DNA of 64,000 bases from Perilla frutescens (GCA_026008535.1 BRKX01000004.1:46211501-46275500), one strand, 5' to 3'; counted from the first letter of the stretch, positions 11,111 through 21,906 are shown. Program-made: numbers and translations. Notes: generated by a model from the sequence alone, not told the origin.

Positions 11111-11787
11111 TCAATTCAGTTCAGTTGCAGCTTCAGCTTCAGCCAGCCTTTCAGCGATAACTGAGAACCGAGACTCAACTGATCATTCAACTGCCGAGCA
11201 GTCAATCAGTTAGACTGTATCCCAATTGAATCCAGATAAGTTTTTTTTATTTTTTTTCAAAGCTTATCATAATTACATTCTTACCATTGCGATTATGAAA
11301 TTTCTTATATTATATTATACTCAACGGTTACAATTTGAAAATAGGGTACTATCTCACAATGTTGCAATTAATATCTCTGAGTTGATATTAAATCAACTCT
11401 TCAAAATTGAAAAAGAAAAAATAATTTTTGATTGAGATATAAATAGCAAGATCTGCAGAAAATATTTTGCTATTTATGGAAACTACCCCATTTTCAAAAT
11501 CGCTACTTCTCAGCCACAAGATCATAAAGTTACTTCATCATCAAACGGCTGAGATGCAAGCATCATTAATTCAGCTAATCATCCATCAAATCGGATGACT
11601 GATCAGCTAAGAAAAGTAATCGAGTGCCCTCGATTCCTGCATGCAAAGTTGAATAAATATGTGCATAGAGATGAAGGCTCCGAACATCTGCAAACCCTTT
11701 CTCTCTCTTGCTTTGATCATCTGCTAGTCTTCTCTCTCTTCTAAAAAACACTTGCTATCTAAACTAAACCAACATCTTTTTGCAGAT
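11111..11787 (+). promoter_or_regulatory. y-z spacer of element A with conserved TATAAATAG and candidate splice acceptor
   Basis: A 677-base gap. TATAAATAG (11438-11446) is followed by a block (TATTTATGGAAACTACCCCA, from about 11469) that is nearly identical in B and F. Further on are the RY-type motif TGCATGCAAAG (about 11639) and a long CT-rich leader. The spacer ends in a pyrimidine tract plus TTTTTGCAG (AG at 11784-11785), two bases before the ATG at 11788. This is the spacer that A itself interrupted in element B. Confidence 0.55.
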
Positions 11788-13383
11788 ATGAAGCCCCCAT
11801 TTCAGATGGTAGATGTCAATCTACTTATTAAGAAGCTGAAGAAAGATAAGACTCTAAGTCTAGAATATCTTAATGCACGTCTCGGCTCAGACAAATTTCA
11901 AAGCATCTATAGGCCATTGGAGGCAATTGGCCTGCTGCCATTTTTGACGATCGTGCCACTCAAGCACTTACCTTTCCATGTTGTGGAGTTCTACTACAAC
12001 GCAACCATCTCCAACGACAACATCATTTCTACCGTCTAGAACAAGGCGATCACAGTGACAAAGGAGATGATGATGTCTACCCTTCACCTTCCAAGCGACG
12101 GCCCAGACGTTATGGCCATGCCACTGCCGTACAAATACGCACTATGGGGTCTCTGGAAGCACCCACACGTGAACCATCATGACTGTTCACACAGGCTAAA
12201 GGAGAGCATGCCCAGTGACATCGTCCAACTCTTGGACATCACCAGTCATATCTTACATGGAAACTTTGAGACGGTCCGGTTCTCCGAGATCAAAGCACAT
12301 CTCACGGCCGCTCTATATTTCAGTTGTAAAGCCGATTGGGCCTCTTTCATCCTTGCTCAACTATGCGCTAATGTAGAGCAAGCGGTGTATGACCCATCAA
12401 CTGGCTTATTTCGCAAGAAGATCGGGTTTATGAGTCGCATAAGCCATATCATTCAAAGCCAGTTTGATGAGGACATCCCCACTGGTGAACAACTCAAAAG
12501 AAGGGACATGCTCCCAACTATCTACTGCCATCCGATCCCGAAGCGTTCACGTCCACAAGGGCCTTCCAACTTAGGTCGTGGAAAGGCACCTTTGGAGGCA
12601 CCCACCAGCTCATCTGAAGAAAGACAGCTGCTGATTGAGAGCGAATCTCTCTCAAAGCTAAGTGATCGGCCTACAATATCAACCAGCTCTCAACCTCTAC
12701 TGTTAGTCCAACGTGACTCCACTGAGGTTGAGTTTGAAGCTGTTCTAGACCATCAACTCAGAAGCTGCTTCGGTCTCATTGAGGACACAGACTCCTCCCT
12801 ATTTGACCAACTGCGGCGGTACCTCCAGTACCATATATGGCGATTCTAACTGGATGAGACAACAATGTTCCACCTCATCCACACCCGTGGATCCAATTTC
12901 TGGATCAACGAAGGACACTGGAGTAGAAACTGGATGAATGATCCACTCTCCTCGCCACCGACGCTTTCTGAGATAATAGATTCGATGATCAAGCGAATCC
13001 AACTCAGTATACCAGCCGATGCTCCTCTCCCCGACAACAAACCGGCCAACTTCTCATGCACACCTTTCGTTGATGATCTATCCATCCCTTTAACCGATGA
13101 GATCTTCAACAACATGGCCTCGATGAACTTCAGAGAGCAAGAAGTCTTTCTCACCTCTGCTCAAGGCCAGTTTATGACAACTGAAGAAGCTTATGCATGG
13201 CTATCCTCACCCATGAAAATTCCTTCAGTTCCCTCAGTTCATGATGAAAATTTGGCAACTGCCTTCACCTTCCTACCAAACTTGTCACTACCATCATGCG
13301 ATCCATTCCACCATTTGGATGATGCCAAAAAGGGAGAAGATGGACAGAAAGATGATGGAGATGATGGATGCTTAACTCTTTGA
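11788..13383 (+). pseudogene. Element A accessory frame z, nearly intact
   Basis: A frame of about 530 codons starting MKPPFQMVDVN at 11788. One stop (TAG near 12037) separates a first open stretch from 12055-12849, and a TAA at 12847-12849 separates that from 12865-13383, so two or three lesions break it. Blocks: KKDKTLSLEYLNARLG; HVVEFYYNATISNDNIISTV; MMMSTLHLPSDG; HHDCSHRLKESMP; KADWASFILAQLCANVEQ with KKIGFMSRISHII (about 12330-12450); LFDQLRRYLQYHIWRF (about 12800); FWINEGHWSRNWM; PTLSEIIDSMIKRIQ; and an acidic C-terminus after LDDAKKGE. The block order follows y and x, so z looks like a paralogue. It is in the position of the 'envelope-like' frame of some Sireviruses, but no transmembrane or signal segment is visible. 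The function is unknown. Confidence 0.75.
13326..13338 (+). other. Second polypurine tract inside the end of frame z
   Basis: CAAAAAGGGAGAA is identical to the 13 bases of the true tract at 13937-13949. It encodes part of the AKKGE segment of z. F has a similar CAAAAAAGGGGGAAGAG from 63132. Further purine runs (GAGGGGGAAGATC, CAGGGGGAAGC) follow at 13411-13440. Confidence 0.55.
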
Positions 13384-13596
13384 GATCAGATTCAAAGAGA
13401 AATTCATCATGAGGGGGAAGATCAGCTTCAGGGGGAAGCATAGAGAATACAAGAAGTTCAAGAAAGAGGAGAATCGAGCAGAAAGAAAATGAGCAAATGA
13501 GCAATTTTCAGGAAGTAGAGTAGATTAGTAGTTTTAACTACTCTTGAAAATATAATATGCTTTAAAATGAATATATAATACACATTTCGATCATGC

Positions 13597-13860
13597 TTAT
13601 AATGCTCATGCTCTGATACTTCAAGTTTGATCAAGTTGAATGCTCTGATACTTGAATGAAAAATGCTCTAACATTGGAATGAAAGCATGCCCAAAGTAAA
13701 AGATTGAAAGAATGCTCTGAAACTTGAAGCCTAATTGCCCTAATACTTGAATTTCATACATATCTTGAATGCTTTAATACTTGAATGATAGCATGAATGA
13801 CAAATGCTCTGATACTTGAATGAAAATCATGAATCAAATTTTCTCAAACTTGCTCTGAAT
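13597..13860 (+). repeat. Irregular direct repeats ATGCTCTGATACTTGAATGAA upstream of the 3' LTR
   Basis: At least six degenerate copies. TGCTCTGATAC is exact at 13609-13619, 13641-13651 and 13805-13815, with weaker versions near 13664, 13713, 13734 and 13768. The 11-mer equals the last bases of initiator tRNA before CCA and is the exact reverse complement of the element's own PBS (2434-2444). The stretch 13384-13950 is otherwise non-coding. Confidence 0.8.
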
Positions 13861-13936
13861 CAAATTAAGAATCTATTTAAGCAAACTTGCTACACTTGCA
13901 GTTTTTTCATCATCATCGATAAAGTTTTGACATCAT

Positions 13937-13951
13937 CAAAAAGGGAGAAAT
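13937..13951 (+). promoter_or_regulatory. Polypurine tract of element A
   Basis: CAAAAAGGGAGAAAT lies immediately before the 3' LTR start (TGTTAG at 13952), the standard position for priming plus-strand DNA synthesis. Confidence 0.88.
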
Positions 13952-15735
13952 TGTTAGGAAAAACTATCAAGGAACCCCTAGATTAGGTTTTGATGAGATG
14001 TCAAAATTATTTATGAAAAACTGACTAAAATTCAAGTTGTAGATCGGAGCTGACCAATCCAGGGCATCAAAAGGGAACTCAAGCAAAGTCAAAGTCAACC
14101 AATCAAGAGTATGGTCTGCAAGATGAAGGATATGTCATCCAATCAAAAGTCAACTCAACTGAGAAGTTAAGAAGTTGAATCAGTCGAAACAAACTGACAA
14201 CTAAGTTAGCTGAGCTAAGGGAGAAAAGAGTCAACTAAAGGAACTGATAAGAGATCAGTTTAGACTGAAGACTGGAAGTATCCAACTGATGACCAAACTG
14301 AAGTAAACAAGACAGATCAATTGAAGGCTAGAACTGTAGTCAGCCAGCTTGTGATTAGTTAAGCTGACAAGAAAGCTCAAGTGAAATCAGTCAAGATGAC
14401 AAGATAACCAAGAACTTGAGATCAGTCGAACTGGAGAAACAAGCTCAGAACTGCCAACTGGAGCAATAGCCAAACTCAGCTGATGAGCTCAGAACTGCCA
14501 ACTGGAGCAATAGCTAAACTCAGCTGACAAGCTCAGAACTGCCAACTGGAGCAATAACCAAACTCAGCTGACGAGCTCAGAATTGCCAACTGGAGCAATA
14601 GCCAAACTCAGCTGACGAGCTCGAAACTGCCAACTAGAGCAATAGTCAAACTCAGCTGACAAGCTCAGAATTGCCAACTGGAGCAATAACAAAACTGAGC
14701 TGACAATACCAGAACTGCCAACTGGAACACAAAACTGCCAAGAAAGCTGAAGCCAGAGAACCCTGGAGTTTATTGCTCAAACCACTGAATCTTGGAGCAA
14801 ATGCTTCAACAAAGATCCTGGAATTAAATATCCAATGAAGATCGATTGGCAGAGTAACGGCTACTTCAACCAAAAGCTCCAAGCGATCATTAAAGACCAT
14901 CTTCCATTAATGAGCCAACAGAGCCACCGATCAATAGATAATGGAACTCAACGGTCATAAAATCACTCCTCTATAAAAGACCAGTAAATCAGAGTTTAAA
15001 GAAACCAAGAGAGTCGAAAAGAATCCTTCGCCTTCACAACTTTCGCATATACAAGCAAGAGCTTTTCTTTCTCCCCCCCATTCAAGCTCAAGTTCAGCAT
15101 TTGATAGAAACTGCGAGAGTCCAACTGAGAAGAAGAAATTCACAGAGTTAAGATAATCAGCCAGCTGTCGACAATCCAGCCAGGGCAGCCTTCTCAGTTT
15201 CAACTATACAAGGATCAACTACCCAGCTTAATTGAAGGAGCACATCAATTGATACCATCTGTTCAAGACTAACCTTTTGAAGATCGAAAGAGATATAAAA
15301 CCTTGTAAAGACGACAATAGCACCTATCTTCCTAGCGAGCAGTTAAGGACTTCAAGTGTGAGCCGTCGATCCGCTGATGTAGCAAGCAATTACCAGGTTC
15401 AACCAACTATCCTTCATTGTATAATTTGTAAAGAAACTCAAGTTATATAGTGAAGTTGCCCTTCTGCGGAAGGAAGAGAGGGCGTAGAAGTTTGAGACTT
15501 TGAACCTTTATAAATCGCTTGTGTGATGTACTATTTTGGTTATTGCATATTTTTGAACTGCACACAATATCACACAAGCTGCACACAAACTGTCTTAACT
15601 GTTCAATAAGTTTGTGCATAGATAAGTTTTATTAAGCGAGTCAAAGGGCCCTGTTATTCCGCAATTGAAGCAAAAAAGTTTTAATCAGTTTATTCACCGC
15701 CCTCTAAACTGATATCGACTCGCCCGGGACCAACA
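13952..15735 (+). repeat. Element A 3' LTR
   Basis: A 1784-base repeat of 635-2429 with the same termini (TGTTAG...CCAACA). It contains six regular ~43-base minisatellite units (about 14443-14740) and a TATA box at 14972-14979. It differs from the 5' LTR by dispersed substitutions and by the structure of the minisatellite, so the insertion is not very recent. Confidence 0.93.
14443..14740 (+). repeat. Minisatellite inside the A 3' LTR
   Basis: Six units of about 43 bases of the same CTGCCAACTGGAGCAATAGC type as in the 5' LTR. They are regularly spaced and lack the ~21-base extra piece seen near 1250-1270. Confidence 0.85.
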
Positions 15736-16290
15736 CATATATTTATTCAGCTCCGCATGCATTGATCGAGGACACTCGATTGCTATCTTAGCTGATCAGC
15801 TATCTGATTTGATGGATGATTAGCTGAATAAATGATACATGCATCCCAGCCGTCTGATTGTGAAGCAACTTTATGATCATGTGGCTGAGAGAGAGCAAAT
15901 TTAAAAATGGGGTGGTTGTCATAAATAACAAAATATTTTCTGCAATTTTTACTATTTATATCTCATAGATAATTATTCCCTCCTATTCACCTTTTGTGGA
16001 GTCAATTTAATATGAACGCAGAGATATTAATGGCAACTTGTGAGAGAGGACCCCATTTTCAAATTGTAACCGTTGAATGTAATATAAGAAATTTTATAAT
16101 CACAACGGAAACAATTAAGTTAAGATAAGCTTGAGGATTAAGAAAAACTTATCCTCAGTCAGTTGGGATACAGTCCAACTGATTGGCTTGATGATTTAGC
16201 GGTTGGATGATCAGTTTCATCACTTTTCCAGTTGCCGCTGATGAGCTGACTTTGAGGCTCTAACTGAACTGAATTGATCAGTTCGTTTGG
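15736..16290 (-). promoter_or_regulatory. y-z spacer of element B (part right of the A insertion)
   Basis: Contains TATAAATAG on the minus strand (15960-15952) and the conserved block matching A at about 11469-11500. Counting across the A insertion, the box lies about 341 bases before B's ancestral z start at 523, nearly the same distance as in A (342) and F (344). Confidence 0.5.
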
Positions 16291-18053
16291 TCAGTTGCTT
16301 GGCCTTCTTTGAGTCAGTTTCTTCTTCTTGAAGGGCCGAACTGGACTAGGTGCACCGCTTCCTTTCGAGCAGTTTGATCATTTTCTCGTCAATGCAGATC
16401 CAGTTTCGTTCTTTGGCAGTTCGGACCTTGCTGTCCTCCCGGCTTGGTGAAGTTGATGAATGGCAACTGATGAGTGTTTCAGTCTTTGATGAAGGGATTG
16501 TGAAATTCCCTTCGGCAACTGTCTGAACTGATCAATGTTCCGAATCAGTTGAAGGCCTTTTGAGCTGGATTTGAGTAGAGGAGTGACATAGCTCTCGGAT
16601 AGGAGACTTGGTGATGTGGCAGTATCCTCATCATCACTTTCTCTTTCATCATCATGCCTTTGATCCTTCTGAGGAGCCACAACTTCAGTATGTGATAGAT
16701 GTTGTTCTATCATCTCTGTGGCAGTTGGAGTTCGTCGTGATGGCTCAGCTAACTGACTTGATAAAGCATCGAAGTTCAGTTTTCTGCAAAGGGAGCCATT
16801 TGGGCAGTCGACTGATTGATTTGCGACCACAGCTCCTTGAGGCATGATGCTGGTTTTGAATTCAGCTAACAAGGCAGCTGCTGGAATTTTGTTAGCGAGC
16901 CTGTGATTTATGATGTGCTGAGCTTGCACAATGGTTGGAGGAAATAGATTTGACGATCCTATCCATTTAATCCTCCAAGTTTCTTCACGTTGCTAGTAGC
17001 TCATGCCATGAAAGGTAGTTAGCAGAAAATGAGACTGGATGGACATTGAATGTCTCCAGTTGTACCAATAGAAATACCAGTGGAGTTATTTGAACAACTC
17101 TTGGTCACGTTGTGCAACAAAAGCGAAGTGCATGAGAAGAAGATTAGTCACTTCCTTTTGTGCACTTTTAACTGCATATTCACCACTATAGAAGGTGCGA
17201 ATATTTTCTTCAGTCAGCTGGAGGGGAGCGCATGTGCTTCTGAAGTAGTCAGCTCCATAATTTGTGCACTTTACCTTGGCTCTTCGTTGCTTTCTGAGTG
17301 ACTGAAGATGGGCATTTTCCTTCTTGGGAATCCAGTCAAAGATGAGGACTGGTAGTGTTCGTCACTTGGAAGATTCAACAGGTCTTTAATCATTTTGCTC
17401 ATCCTTAGGACAAGTCCTATCTTTGACTCAAATTTTCCAGATTTCTTCGAGTCAGAGGCCTTGACGACTTGATGTTTAAATTGTTGGAAGACAAATTCTG
17501 CCCAATTTGTTTGTTGTCCTTTAACAAGGTGAATCATAACCTTGTATCACTCTTGGGTGAGCTGACTCAGGCTTCCAATTGCCCCGAACATCATCTTGTT
17601 CATTATGTCGAGTAGAACGCCATACTCGGGCTTCAGATTAGTTTTAGCTATCGTAAAACTGAATTGCTTGTTGCAGGTGGGAGCTTTCCATTCTCTCCAG
17701 TATGATTCTGCAGGTTCCTTCAATTCTTGAATGGACAATCCTTTCCGTGGAAGATGAAAGACTTCTGCAATTGTTCTTTCAGTGATTTGGAGTAGCCGTC
17801 CTTCAATCACTGATGACACTGTCTTTCCATCTGTAGACAGTTTTGCTTGAAGCAAAAACTCACTCACCAAATTTTATCTGAACAACTTTGGTGGTGTTTC
17901 CAGGTAGTTAAGAATTCCTGTCTTGTGAAGATTTGACAGAAGGGTTAGGTTGTTTGATTCATTTAGAATCAACTGAAATTTCTTCATTTCTAGGAATTTG
18001 TCTCTCAGTAATTGTTCTTTGAAGGAATTTAAACATCTGGGTAATTCGGCTAT
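16291..18053 (-). pseudogene. Element B accessory frame y, interrupted
   Basis: Homologue of A 9232-11110 and F 48766/60894. The start codon is ATA rather than ATG (18053-18051), followed by AELPR...LRDKFLEMKKF. Open stretches are 17870-17547 (VSEFLLQAKLS, ITERTIAEVFHLP, FGAIGSLSQLTQ), 17537-17271 (NWAEFVFQQFKHQV, KIGLVLRMSKM) and 16929-16378 (MQAQHIINHRL). The region between 17270 and 16930 still encodes the YGADYF, RYFYW and FHGMS blocks in broken frames. The basic tail PFKKKKLT lies near 16325 and the stop TGA is at 16293-16291. The function is unknown. Confidence 0.7.
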
Positions 18054-18428
18054 CTTTGGGGTTGGCTGAAATTTTTGGGGGATTTCAAGAGCTTTGAGAG
18101 AGAGAGAGAGATAGCTTTTGAGAGCGTAGGAAGGGTATTTCTGAGAGGCTTATAAGAGAGGGGTTTTTATGAGTGATTGGGCAGGCTCATAAATCTGATA
18201 ATTGGAACGGTACTGACTCTGGCCTCTTTTATTTTGGTCGTTGGCATTTAATGACTTTGAGACATGTCATTATTTTGCAACAGTCAAAACATTCAAAATA
18301 AATGCTGAGTCAACATATATTTGAAAGTAAAAAGAAAAGATAATCTTTTTATAGATAAAAAAATATTGACAAACTGAGTTACAAGAAGTAAACTTAGGGC
18401 TTTCTAATCAGTTGAACTTGATCAGCCA
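18054..18428 (-). promoter_or_regulatory. x-y spacer of element B
   Basis: A 375-base gap that on the minus strand holds a weak TATA-like CATAAAAA (near 18166) and a CT-rich leader, collinear with the spacers in A and F. The G-box of A reads GACATGTC here. Confidence 0.4.
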
Positions 18429-20991
18429 CTAGTCCTTCTTGTGCTCAGTTTTCCTCCTCTTAGCAAGTGGTTTGATGGAGTTACTTTCACCATCCTCGTC
18501 ACTGCTTGAAGACCCAGTTTCTACTAACTGGAGTCTAGGGTGAGCTTGCAGCTTCTGAATTTGCTCTGTGTTCAATTTTACCTGTTGCTGCAGGCTATGG
18601 ATCAAGTTTGCATAGTAGGCAGAGAGCTGGACTGATAAGCTGCTTGGTTGATCATCGAACTGAGCTACTCTCGAGTCAATCTCTTCTCCATCTTCAGTTC
18701 CGATCAGCTCCTCACATGGAACTGTGTGGGATTGCTCAGCCTTCTCCATACTGATTGATTCATCATAGCTCTGCTCTGGTGGAGTCTCCGGTGCAGCAGC
18801 TTGGGCTTCAGTTTGAAGAGCCCTTTGAACTGGATCAAAGTACGCAATTATGGCTAGTGTACCTTGGTAGGCAGGTTGATCATCCTTTTAAGCTGTCTGA
18901 TCAGCTGGCTTCTCAGACTCAGCTGGCTCTGTTACTGGAGGAGTGAGAAGAATAGTTGAGGGAGCTCCTTCATCAGCAGTTGGCTCTTGGAGAGGAGCGA
19001 TTTAGGATTCAGTTGACTCCTCAAACTGTTGAGCCTTCTCAGCTGGCTCTTCTGACTCCTCAGAAACGAGACTGATCTCAACTTCAGCTAAGTGAGGAGA
19101 TCTCTCAGAGTGGAGTTCTCTTGCTACTTCATCAATGAGATCATCCACTGGGGTGGATTCTTGATTTCTTCTTGTAGTTGATTCTGATGGTTGTCCAGAC
19201 GGATGACTTTGTGATTTCTTCTTCAATTCATTGAATAACCATTTGTGTTGAACATGAGAGTGCTTCCATCTTTCACGTTCTCTTTTTGTGGTGATGGCGG
19301 GCAGTTTTGAAGCCTTGAAGTTTGCACAGTTCACCAAAAACATCTTTCATTGAGCATTCTGATGAATTTGGACATTCTTTTCTAAGCTGTAGCTGCCCCA
19401 TTAGATGTTTGCCCTGAGTGATTCCAGCATTCTCACTGTCTGTCCACCACAGACTCCATTGTTCTTCTCGCCTCCAGAAGCTCATCCCATGGAAAGCGAG
19501 CAATGAGAAGAAGGGTTCTGAGAGATACACGTGTCTCCATAAAAACCAGTAAATGTACCTGGTCAAGGTGTGGAAGAGTTCTTCATGGCCAGTTAGTTCC
19601 TGGGCGTAGTGTTGAGCCACATATTTCTGTGTTGTCTCAATAGCCCAATTCTTCACGACTTCTCCTTTTAAATAGGCTCTTATGTTCCCTTCCACTTGAG
19701 CCATTGAGGGGCATGTCATTTGAAAATAATCAGCCCCAACTCCGACATGAGGAATTCCTCTTGTAGGGATGATGTCTTCTGAGTTTTCGCATGGAGCTAT
19801 ATCTTCAACGGTTAGATTTGGCGGAACTGTTGGATCTGGCATGGGGCTTGGTTCTTTTCTCTTCTTTGTTTGACCAGCTTACTTTTTCTTTGAAACTGAT
19901 CTGGTAGCTGGTTGTCTAGCTGATTGTCCAGCAGTGTCAGCTCTAGTTGCAACTGAGCTTTGTTTCCTGGTAGATGATCTCAGTTGAGCTGATGTGCCGG
20001 TTTCAGCTGCGATGGAGCTTGACTCAGCTTGCTGTCTCAGTGTTAAGGAACCGACTGAAGACCTGTATCTCTGAGCTAGAGAAATGTCATCATCAGAAAT
20101 ATTCTGGGATGTGCCAGTGACCTGCTTCTTTCCCTTGACTTCAGGTGCAGACTTCTTCTTCTTTGGCTGATCAGCTTGCTCAGGATCAGTTTCCACGATT
20201 TTAAGTGGTTTTGAGATGAATTCATTGCTGACTATGCTCTTGAATTCTGTTTCTTCAGACATCCAAGGGAATTGTTTCTCCAGAATTATGCTAACTCGAC
20301 TAATGTACCCAACCCTTTGTGGGAACTTTTTATCATCCCAGCGATTTTCAATGATATCAACATATCTCTTTAGTTGATCGAAGAAGTATTGTGCCCAATT
20401 AATCTCCAGCAGATTGTAGATGGCGGCGCAGATCTTGTATTTGGTTTTTGACATTTCGGATTGGCTGCCAGTTGTCCCTACCATTATTTTTGAGGCTATG
20501 GCAGCTAGTACTTGATACTCATCTTGAAATCTTGAGATGAGATGGTTGCTTTTATATGGTCAGGTCTCGCCTTCCTTCTTCTAGAACTCATAGGCTTCTT
20601 GAAAGCTTAGTTGAAATTTTTCTAACTTGAGTCCTTTGATAGGTAGATTAAACATCTTGCTTAGAGATTCATCTGTGATGATGATCTGCTATTCTCTTAC
20701 TTCAGATCTGATTTCTTTGGGATCTGAGGAACCTTTTGAATTCAGGAAGAATTCTGCAACTGGTTCTGGATATATGCGTTCTGGAAATTCTTCTAGAAAT
20801 GTCTTCAGCTTTGCCTAAGAGAGCTTTTCTATAATTATTCCACTTAGAGGAGAAGCATTGCAGGCTTGAATGAATCCGGCTGGGTTGAAGAACTTATCTC
20901 TGTGAAGTTTCTTACAAAATACTTTGGAGTCTTCTCCGGATTGACGGAAATTGAACCTCTTGCGAGTGCGACCGGTTGGGTTTTGAGCCAT
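18429..20991 (-). pseudogene. Element B accessory frame x, full length but interrupted
   Basis: The only full-length x in the window. It starts MAQNPTGRTRKRFNF at 20991, 150 bases after a good TATA box. Blocks: HRDKFF; VAEFFLNSKG with ITDESLSKMFNLP (about 20680); VGTTGSQSEMSKTKYK and NWAQYFFDQLKRYV with RVGYISRVSIIL (20484-20280); a Lys/Ser/Thr-rich linker; a stop near 19879; then GVGADYFQMTCPS, LFHTLTRYIYWFLWRH and FHGMSFWRREEQWSLWW (about 19740-19440); a frame change near 19300; a Gln/Glu/Ser-rich region; TVPCEELIG (near 18720); a coiled-coil-like LQQQVKLNTEQIQKL; and the basic tail AKRRKTEHKKD ending at TAG. Stops also occur in the first third. The module order matches y. The function is unknown. 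Confidence 0.72.
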
Positions 20992-21300
20992 GATACTTTG
21001 ATGAGAGATTTTTAATAAAAAGGATTGAAGACTAAGGAATTGATCTCGAAGGCTAAAGGATTTTGCTTTCGACCGGAAAAGAGAGAGAGGTAAGTCGGCA
21101 GTAAAAAGTGTGAAGCTTATCTCGAAGATTCAGCCGACTTATTTATATAGAGAGATGAAGCTCATCCAATGGTTGAGACGTTTCGTATGCCCTGATTTCA
21201 ACGGTTAGATTTATTCAATCGACCCGTCGATGAGCTTTCGATTCTATCCGTTGAGAATTAATGAGGAGAGAGAGTGAGTCCAACAGTAATATTGGAGTAA
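20992..21300 (-). promoter_or_regulatory. Promoter-like region upstream of frame x in element B
   Basis: On the minus strand CTATATAAATAAG (TATA at 21149-21141) lies 150 bases before the x start, with an inverted CCAAT (ATTGG) about 20 bases further upstream. This is the best-looking internal promoter in the element. Element A has lost the region by deletion. Confidence 0.5.
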
Positions 21301-21906
21301 CACGTATTTTTTACCGTTCTCACTATTTAAAATTTTGAACTTATCTGTTTCTCTCTTGTGGCTTCCTCTTGGCTTGAAACTGATTAGGTCATCAGTTGGC
21401 TTCGACTGTAGCTGATGATTTCCATGTTGATCAACTCCAACTGAGATGTTTTCTCATCAGTTCCTTTTTGGCCTTGCCTGCTGGAATTTTAATTCAGCTG
21501 CTTCTCAGTTTAGCTGCTCTCCTTTAGCTGATTTTTGAACTGATGTCTCCTGTTGAGTTGATTCCAGTTCCTTTAACTTCTCCATCAGTTTGAGCATTTT
21601 GCAGCTGGTATGTTCTGCTTGACTTGCTGGATCATCAGTTGAGACTATTTAGCTGACTCTGCCTTGCTCCTTGCCTCAGCTTGAGCAAATGAACTGATGA
21701 TTCAGTTGAGCTGATGGGGTAGAGTGATCAGCTTCAGTTTACTTTCTTTGCACAACTTCTCGCTTCAGTTCGAACTGATAGCTTTTGTATCCAACTGATC
21801 AGTTCAACAACTTTCTCAGTTGTGAACTACTCATTTTGATGGGTTGAAGCCTTTCGGTTCTGTTTCTCTCTTCAGCTGAAATAGTTTTTTGACCTTTTTC
21901 TTCCAG
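21301..21906 (-). other. Pol-to-x spacer of element B
   Basis: About 600 bases without a supported gene, with many CAGTT/AACTG words like the rest of this family. Equivalent sequence is missing from A because of the deletion at 7799. Confidence 0.5.

Larger units (their letters stand above)
635..15735 (+). mobile_element. Element A: full-length Sirevirus-like Ty1/copia retrotransposon
   Basis: A complete LTR retrotransposon of about 15.1 kb. It has two long LTRs that start TGTTAG and end CCAACA, a primer-binding site at 2432, a polypurine tract before 13952, gag, pol in the copia order (protease, integrase, reverse transcriptase, RNase H) and three extra frames between pol and the 3' LTR. 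The flanking bases TATAT (630-634) and CATAT (15736-15740) look like a 5-base target duplication with one mismatch. Both flanks belong to one older element, B, in opposite orientation: joined, they read continuously as B's y-z spacer. Large size, an iMet-type PBS, gag and pol separated by one in-frame stop, and extra frames after pol point to the Sirevirus/Maximus lineage. All reading frames are interrupted, so this copy is not autonomous. Confidence 0.93.

Noticed and set aside
11788..13383. Frame z as a viral-type envelope glycoprotein
   Set aside because: Position after pol fits an 'env-like' label, but no signal peptide, transmembrane segment or Cys-rich ectodomain is visible.
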